DNA of 64,000 nt from positions 1 to 64,000 of the forward strand of contig NZ_JBELAU010000016.1 of the NCBI RefSeq assembly GCF_040253585.1. The letters run 5' to 3'. Both the position numbers and the translations under genes were made by a program. Shown here piece by piece: positions 59,123 through 64,000 of this stretch (the first letter of the stretch is position 1; the number at the start of each line of letters is the position of its first letter). Source of the DNA: Emticicia sp040253585 (GTDB lineage: Bacteria > Bacteroidota > Bacteroidia > Cytophagales > Spirosomataceae). The notes below the pieces were generated by a model. It was given only the letters and a program-made list of their open reading frames with translations, was not told the DNA's origin and made no database searches.

Positions 59123-60439
59123 ATGAAAAAGAACATTGTTAGATTGATTACATATTCGATTGTTTTGGTGCAAACACTTCCAGTTTTTGCTCAGAAAATC
59201 ACACTCAATGAAGCGATTCAGAGAGGCATCGAAAATCGGATTGAGCTGAAAACTCAGGCATTAAATATTCAGATTGCCAATAGCGAAAACGATAAAATCA
59301 AGGCCAAATGGCTACCGCAAGTTAGTGCCAACGGCGATGTGCGATGGAATACCCAACTCCAAACTACGGTTTTACCTTTTGCTTTGCCAGGTTCGAGCGA
59401 ATCACAAACGATTGTGCGTTTGGGGCGTCCGTTCAATAATACTTTTGCTTTGCAAGCTGAGCAGAAAGTGTATGATGCCAACAAAAAAATCGACCGTTTG
59501 GTGAATGATACCCAAACCGAAGCTCAGAAAAACACACTTGAGCAACAAAAAATTAATCTCAAACAAAGCATTACGGAGGCTTATTTTTCGGCAGTTTTCA
59601 ATAAAGAAAAATTACGTTTATCGGAAATTGCTTTGCAAAGAGCCAATGCCTATCTGGAAGCCGCTCAGGTAAAATTTGAGCAGGGAACGATTCTAAAAAA
59701 TGATTTAGATAAATTTTCGCTTGATGTTAGCAATGCGAAACTCGCCCAAACTAAAAACGTACAAGATTATGAATTAAGCTTAGTTACGCTTCAATATCAG
59801 TTGAATACCAACGATAAAGCCGAGCCAGCCGAAGATTTAACATCGATTCTAAATTATTCTCAAATCGTTGATAACCAATCGAATACCGACAAACGAACCG
59901 AAGTAAAAGCTGAAGAAATTAACCTTCGATTGAACGAACTGAACCTACAAAAACAAAAAACAAGAAATTTGCCAACGGTTTCGGCTTACGGAAATTATTC
60001 GGCATTTCAGATTGCCGATACTTTCAATCCGTTTGCAAGTGGAACTTGGTTTACGGCCAATTATGTAGGAATTCGTGCGAATATTCCTATTTTCGATGGC
60101 AAACAAGCCAAACTTTCGAGTCAAGATTTTTTGGTTCGTCAGAAAATCAATCAGCTAAATATGGAGCGTTTGAGAAATGATTTCAATTACGAATCTAAAA
60201 GTACGTGGAATACGTTGCAACAATCGAAACTCAATTTGGAAGAAGCCAAGAAAAACATCACGCTCGCTCAACAAATTTTAGAAACCGATAAATTCAGATT
60301 TGAGAAAGGCGTAATCGTGATTTCAGACCTAAAAAACTCTGAATATTCATTACAAAACGCTGAAAATCAATACCTAAGTAGCATTTATAATTTCTTGGTG
60401 GCAAGTGTAAGATACAAAAAAGCGAGTGGGAATTTGTGA
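59123..60439 (+). CDS. TolC-family outer-membrane efflux protein
   Basis: The start at 59123 begins a signal peptide (MKKNIVRLITYSIVLVQTLP, cleavage after FA). The 438-residue protein has two TolC repeats with helical barrels (ALNIQIANSENDKIKAKWLPQVSANGDV early and NLEEAKKNITLAQQILETDKFRFEKG late) and short beta segments. Together with the ATPase, adaptor and permease it forms a tripartite export system. The 27 extra in-frame codons to the left are AT-rich and lack a signal, so they are unlikely to be translated. Confidence 0.9.
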   Translation: MKKNIVRLITYSIVLVQTLPVFAQKITLNEAIQRGIENRIELKTQALNIQIANSENDKIKAKWLPQVSANGDVRWNTQLQTTVLPFALPGSSESQTIVRLGRPFNNTFALQAEQKVYDANKKIDRLVNDTQTEAQKNTLEQQKINLKQSITEAYFSAVFNKEKLRLSEIALQRANAYLEAAQVKFEQGTILKNDLDKFSLDVSNAKLAQTKNVQDYELSLVTLQYQLNTNDKAEPAEDLTSILNYSQIVDNQSNTDKRTEVKAEEINLRLNELNLQKQKTRNLPTVSAYGNYSAFQIADTFNPFASGTWFTANYVGIRANIPIFDGKQAKLSSQDFLVRQKINQLNMERLRNDFNYESKSTWNTLQQSKLNLEEAKKNITLAQQILETDKFRFEKGVIVISDLKNSEYSLQNAENQYLSSIYNFLVASVRYKKASGNL

Positions 60440-60502
60440 GATTAGTTCAAAACTTGATTCTTTTATAAAATGTTCTTAAATTAGCTTTATAATCAAATCA
60501 TT

Positions 60503-60724
60503 ATGGTTGAATTTAAGCTACAACTTGACGAAGCATTTGTACAAACGCTTGGTTATAATCAGATAGAAAATTATTTGAAAGAACATTTACAGAAACTTCA
60601 ACTAAAGGCTTCTGCAAAAGATATTTTGGCAGATTTAGAAGAGTCTGACCTTATAAATGACGAGCAATGGCAACTATCACGAAACATGGCTTGGGAACAA
60701 GAAAAAAGTAAGTTTCTTTTCTGA
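60503..60724 (+). CDS. antitoxin paired with a PIN toxin
   Basis: A 73-residue protein of helical character (KLQLDEAFVQTLGYNQIENY; LKEHLQKLQLKASAKDILAD), small and acidic, directly before a PIN gene and sharing a TGATG with it. This is the usual antitoxin-first order. DNA-binding domain not identified. Confidence 0.7.
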   Translation: MVEFKLQLDEAFVQTLGYNQIENYLKEHLQKLQLKASAKDILADLEESDLINDEQWQLSRNMAWEQEKSKFLF

Positions 60725-61146
60725 TGACAAACTATGTGATAGATGCCAATATTCTGATGAGTATGCTTATAAGCGGCAATGCAAGTTATAAGCCTATTTT
60801 AGAATTTTATGACTTTTACTTGCCTGAATTTGTTTTAGTAGAAGTTGAGAAATACAAATCTCAACTTCTACTTCGTACTAAAATGAATGAGGATGAGTTT
60901 TTCAAATGGTCAATCTTAGTTTTCTCTAAAATCACTGTCTTGCCAAACTACATTCTAAGTCCAGAATCTCTCGAAAAATCAAATCTTTTACTCAACGACA
61001 TTGATATAAAAGATACAGCCTATTTAGCCTTGTCGATTCAATTAGATTTGCCATTCCTCACAAGAGACAAACCTCTCGCAACTGGCCTGAGAAAAAAAGG
61101 ATTTCGCCGAGTAATGATGTTTGATGATTTTCTGAGAAATATATAA
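60724..61146 (+). CDS. PIN-domain toxin
   Basis: A 140-residue PIN protein: N-terminal YVIDANILMSMLIS (first acid), LPEFVLVEVEKYKSQLLLR (second acid), IDIKDTAYLALSIQLDLPFLTRDKPL (third acidic site with the DTAYLALS pattern) and GLRKKGFRRVMMFDDFL. It belongs to the PIN family of RNases and pairs with the upstream antitoxin. A separate subfamily from the 36677 PIN gene, judging by the motifs. Its stop lies four bases from the convergent HAD gene. Confidence 0.85.
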   Translation: MTNYVIDANILMSMLISGNASYKPILEFYDFYLPEFVLVEVEKYKSQLLLRTKMNEDEFFKWSILVFSKITVLPNYILSPESLEKSNLLLNDIDIKDTAYLALSIQLDLPFLTRDKPLATGLRKKGFRRVMMFDDFLRNI

Positions 61147-61149
61147 ATT

Positions 61150-61839
61150 CTACCCCAACAAAAACGGCAAAATCTCCTTAATCGAATCAACTTTTCTGAA
61201 ATTTGGGCTATCAATATTATGGTCAACTTTTTCGTAAGCCCACGTCGTGTGATACGGCACATGCACACCATATCCACCGATTTCTAAAACTGGCAATACA
61301 TCCGATTTTATCGAATTTCCAATCATCAAAAATTCTTCGGGCTTAATATCGAGATGCTTAATAAGTTTCTCATAATCAGGTGTTTTCTTTTCACTCATGA
61401 TTTCGATATGATGAAAATAATGCTCAATTCCCGATTTCTTCAATTTCCGTTCTTGGTCGAGCAAATCACCTTTTGTGGCTACCACGAGTCGGTATTTTTC
61501 CGATAAAGATTTTAGTGTTTCTTCTACTCCATCAAGCAGTTCAATTGGCTTCTGCAACATCTCCTTTCCATTCTCAATAATTTTCTCTAAGACACTCACA
61601 TTCAATGTATTATCAGAGATTCTAAGAGCCGTTTCAATCATACAAAGCGTAAAATTTTTCACGCCGTATCCGTACAATGGCAGGTTATCCATCTGAGTTT
61701 TAAAGAGTTCTTGCGAGATTGTGTGGTGGGGCAAATAATCTTCAAGCAAAGCACAGAATTTATTTTCAGCTTCTAAAAAATAAGGTTCGTTTACCCACAG
61801 GGTGTCATCGGCATCGAAAGCAATTACTTTAATGTTCAT
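61150..61839 (-). CDS. HAD-family hydrolase
   Basis: A 229-residue HAD phosphatase: motif I FDADDTLWVNEPYF (nucleophile Asp and acid-base Asp), motif II LVVATKG, motif III lysine near KKTPDYEKL, motif IV MIGNSIKSDVLPVLEIGG. Cap type C1. Substrate unknown; likely a sugar phosphate or nucleotide. It stands next to adenosine deaminase but on a separate unit of 30 bases spacing. Confidence 0.88.
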   Translation of the reverse strand: MNIKVIAFDADDTLWVNEPYFLEAENKFCALLEDYLPHHTISQELFKTQMDNLPLYGYGVKNFTLCMIETALRISDNTLNVSVLEKIIENGKEMLQKPIELLDGVEETLKSLSEKYRLVVATKGDLLDQERKLKKSGIEHYFHHIEIMSEKKTPDYEKLIKHLDIKPEEFLMIGNSIKSDVLPVLEIGGYGVHVPYHTTWAYEKVDHNIDSPNFRKVDSIKEILPFLLG

Positions 61840-61868
61840 TGGTTTTGTTTTTAGTAGAGGACTTGGAC

Positions 61869-62873
61869 TTAACTGGTTTTATTCCACACAGTTTTTATTT
61901 TTTTTACTAAAATAGCTTTTTTCTCTGATGAAATGAAAGCATGTTTGATACCCTCAAGATTGCATTTTAAGAAATGCTCTTTTCCCCAGTTAAAATACTC
62001 CTCTAACGTTTCATATTCTTTTCTTAAGTTCACATCTGAAATAGTGCGAGCATCGGTATTGATACTCATTGAAATTCCGTTTTGATAAATTCTATCAAGG
62101 GGATGGTTTGCTATTTTATCAACCACATTAGTTTGAACATTACTGGTGGGACATACTTCGAGGTGAATGTCTTTTTGTTTCAAAAACTGCATTAATTCAG
62201 TGTCTTCTACACATCTAACTCCGTGCCCAATACGAGTCGGATGAAAATACTGAAGTGTTTCCCACATACTTTCGGACCCTTTGGCTTCACCAGCATGAGC
62301 GGTTATGTATAGATTCTTTTCTTTCGCATAAGTAAAAGCCTTTACATGGTTATCTATCGGAAATCCTGCTTCATCGGCGGCAATATCAAATCCAACAATA
62401 TTCGACTCTCTAAATTTCTCAACCAATTTCACGGTTTGCATACTTTGTTCTTCCGAAAAATGACGCAAAGTACACAAAATTAATCCAGCTTCTACACCAG
62501 TCTGTGCGATTCCTTCACTTACAGCTTCGTTAACAATTGATACAACCTCATTAGGAAGCAAACCCTTAAATGTATGCAAAAGTGGAGCAAATCGAATCTC
62601 AGCATAAATGACAAAATCGTTTTTAAGCTGCTCGAATAAATCAAGTGTTACTAATCTTAGTTGTTCGCCAGTCTGCATCAAATTACAGCCACTAACAGCA
62701 CGAGTAATATAATCAGCTAAATCAGTACATTTAGGAGGGGCAATAAATGATTCTTGATAAGTTTCATAACTAATCGTTGGGTCTATTTTCTGTACAACAT
62801 CGAAACTCAAACAACAATCTAAATGCAAATGTAACTCTACTTTTGGCAATACTGAATAATCAATTTTTTTCAT
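61869..62873 (-). CDS. add: adenosine deaminase-family enzyme
   Basis: The start at 62873 (MKKIDYSVLPKVELHLHLDCC) gives 334 residues, typical for bacterial ADA; the 23 upstream codons are AT-rich spacer. The zinc ligands HLHLD, the LYITAHAGEA motif, HPTRIGHGVRC, EVCPTSNVQTN and the final SMSINTDARTISDVNLRKEY are present. The usual HLDG reads HLDC, and TDDP reads TDAR, as in Firmicutes-type ADA (TDNR). It converts adenosine to inosine in purine salvage. A small-molecule preference other than adenosine cannot be excluded. Confidence 0.85.
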   Translation of the reverse strand: MKKIDYSVLPKVELHLHLDCCLSFDVVQKIDPTISYETYQESFIAPPKCTDLADYITRAVSGCNLMQTGEQLRLVTLDLFEQLKNDFVIYAEIRFAPLLHTFKGLLPNEVVSIVNEAVSEGIAQTGVEAGLILCTLRHFSEEQSMQTVKLVEKFRESNIVGFDIAADEAGFPIDNHVKAFTYAKEKNLYITAHAGEAKGSESMWETLQYFHPTRIGHGVRCVEDTELMQFLKQKDIHLEVCPTSNVQTNVVDKIANHPLDRIYQNGISMSINTDARTISDVNLRKEYETLEEYFNWGKEHFLKCNLEGIKHAFISSEKKAILVKKIKTVWNKTS

Positions 62874-62967
62874 CAAACACTGCAATAAATTTGTAATAAA
62901 CAAAATGATTTTGCAAAATTGTACATCAGATTTAGTATCCAAAAGGACATTTGTCCCCTATTACAAA

Positions 62968-63612
62968 ATGATAAGTTATAATCAAGAATTGCTGAGGTGT
63001 GTGTCGGAAATAGCCTTAAAAAACGATATTGTTACTGAAAAACAAATACAAGCACGAGATAAGATACTTGTTCAGAACGAAGCGGTTTCTCACATCTACA
63101 TCATTAAAGAGGGAATTGCAAAGTGTTATATCACAGAAAGCAATGGGAAGGATTATATACTCGAATTTATGGGTAGTGGTGAAATTGTTGGAGAATTAGA
63201 AATTCTCCATAATACCAAAAGTCTGACTAATATTGAAGCTATTAGTAATTTACAAGTGTTACGAATTCATCGAGATTATTTTGTAGAAATGCTACAAAAT
63301 AATTGGCAACTTAATTTACTAATTTTGAAGGAATTAGCTCAAAGACTTGCTCAAACTTCGAGCCGTGCATCATACCAACAAAACTATCCTTTAGAATATT
63401 CTATCTTAAAAATCATCTTTCTCTTCTCAAATCAACCACTAAAACTTAGCAAAAAAGACTTAGCCGATTATCTTGGCATCACATTACGAAGTCTCAATCG
63501 TACATTATTAGCACTTCAACAGAAAGGTATTCTGTGTACCGATAGTCTTGAACTAAAGAAAAATCAGAATGAAATCTCTCAAATGCTTTTTCGATATGAA
63601 AACTTTAGTTAG
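62968..63612 (+). CDS. Crp/Fnr-family transcriptional regulator
   Basis: The start at 62968 (MISYNQELLRCVSEI) gives 214 residues: a cyclic-nucleotide-like sensor barrel (KILVQNEAVSHIYIIKEGIA, GSGEIVGELEILHN) and a C-terminal Crp winged helix (KLSKKDLADYLGITLRSLNRTLLALQQKGI). The 21 extra codons to the left overlap the divergent add promoter and are not likely to be translated. It may respond to a redox or cyclic nucleotide signal; target genes are not visible. Confidence 0.9.
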   Translation: MISYNQELLRCVSEIALKNDIVTEKQIQARDKILVQNEAVSHIYIIKEGIAKCYITESNGKDYILEFMGSGEIVGELEILHNTKSLTNIEAISNLQVLRIHRDYFVEMLQNNWQLNLLILKELAQRLAQTSSRASYQQNYPLEYSILKIIFLFSNQPLKLSKKDLADYLGITLRSLNRTLLALQQKGILCTDSLELKKNQNEISQMLFRYENFS

Positions 63613-64000
63613 TCTTCACTTTTGCGAATAATCACACCCAAAACTCCCGCCATCAACACAAATAAAAATAGTACAAAACCAAGTCCTACTCGCAAACCAA
63701 AAGCCTCAGCCAAATAGCCAATCGTTGGCGGACCTATAAAAAAACCACTATAACCAATCGAAGTAGCCATCGAAATTCCTGCTGATGGACTGATATTTTT
63801 AAGATTACCGGCCGAAGAAAATACAATTGGTACAATCGTAGAAAGCCCAAGACCAACTAAAAAGAATCCTACAAACGTACTCCAAACCGAGACAAAAGCA
63901 AGGGCAATTCCTAAGCCAGCAATCGACAGCAAAGCATCAATCAACATCAGTTTTTGTTTGCCGAGTTTAAGCGTAAAGTAATCACCAAATATTCGTCCGA
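63609..64000 (-). CDS. MFS transporter, C-terminal part (continues beyond window)
   Basis: The frame is open to the right edge: upstream of the first internal Met it reads GRIFGDYFTLKLGKQKLM, a typical MFS loop between helices, so the gene starts outside the window. The visible 130 residues hold about four membrane helices (VSVWSTFVGFFLVGLGLS; GYSGFFIGPPTIGYLAEAFG; FVLFLFVLMAGVLGVIIRK) ending the second six-helix bundle. Its stop overlaps the Crp/Fnr stop by four bases. Substrate unknown. Confidence 0.85.
   Translation of the reverse strand, partial: GRIFGDYFTLKLGKQKLMLIDALLSIAGLGIALAFVSVWSTFVGFFLVGLGLSTIVPIVFSSAGNLKNISPSAGISMATSIGYSGFFIGPPTIGYLAEAFGLRVGLGFVLFLFVLMAGVLGVIIRKSED

Noticed and set aside
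62874..62967. Overlap of the adenosine deaminase and Crp/Fnr genes by extended starts
   Set aside because: Both extensions are AT-rich and lack homology to their families; internal ATGs give normal lengths and leave a shared divergent promoter.
1..64000. CRISPR array or retron
   Set aside because: No series of regularly spaced direct repeats of 24-40 bases with unique spacers, no cas gene and no reverse transcriptase was seen.

Overview
The window looks like chromosomal DNA of a Bacteroidota bacterium, most likely a cytophagalean (Spirosomaceae or a relative). The DNA is AT-rich. Many genes lack a clear Shine-Dalgarno site, and several upstream regions carry the Bacteroidota -7 box TAnnTTTG. 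The gene content fits: DUF4290 beside murA, DUF6044, an SGLT-type symporter, carboxynorspermidine dehydrogenase, an ECF sigma factor with a membrane partner, and many secreted proteins and lipoproteins. The genus is an inference.

Left edge (1-6421): the right part of an integrated phage-like element lying against the 3' end of a tRNA-Leu(CAA) gene. It holds a run of small, often overlapping plus-strand genes: membrane proteins, a GH19-like endolysin, a spanin-like overlapping pair and an anchored spike-like protein. A two-gene minus-strand cassette follows, flanked by 50-bp direct repeats that contain terminators, then a lipoprotein and a tyrosine recombinase with an unusual active site. No tail gene is visible. 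This is the least explained part of the window.

6500-11700: murA (with Asp at the usual catalytic Cys), a DUF4290 protein, a GH10-like lipoprotein and a bile-acid:Na+ symporter-family protein. 11900-23400: a surface-polysaccharide region (DUF6044 membrane protein, WecE-like sugar aminotransferase, methyltransferase, Wzx-like flippase, two GT4 glycosyltransferases) interspersed with a soluble sugar dehydrogenase, an ECF sigma factor with its membrane partner and an outer-membrane protein. 23700-36700: pgk, a 38-residue membrane protein, carboxynorspermidine dehydrogenase, an SSS symporter, a SWIM-SNF2 helicase, an OmpA-family protein, GNAT and Uma2 proteins and a MocR regulator.

36700-44500: a PIN toxin-antitoxin pair sits between the MocR regulator and its probable divergent targets (GNAT and a PNPOx-like flavoprotein). 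Then come an LRR protein, an SPFH lipoprotein, a two-component system, TerC and a RelE-type TA pair. 44500-52600: a probable nucleotide and ADP-ribose salvage locus (secreted phosphodiesterase, secreted nucleoside hydrolase, ribokinase, secreted ADP-ribosylglycohydrolase, sugar permease). 52700-60450: a homodimer-type ABC exporter and a MarR-controlled DevABC/TolC-like efflux operon with a visible operator. 60500-64000: another PIN TA pair, a HAD phosphatase, adenosine deaminase, a Crp/Fnr regulator and the start-less end of an MFS transporter.

Several families of short palindromic repeats are scattered between genes, and some have entered coding sequence.
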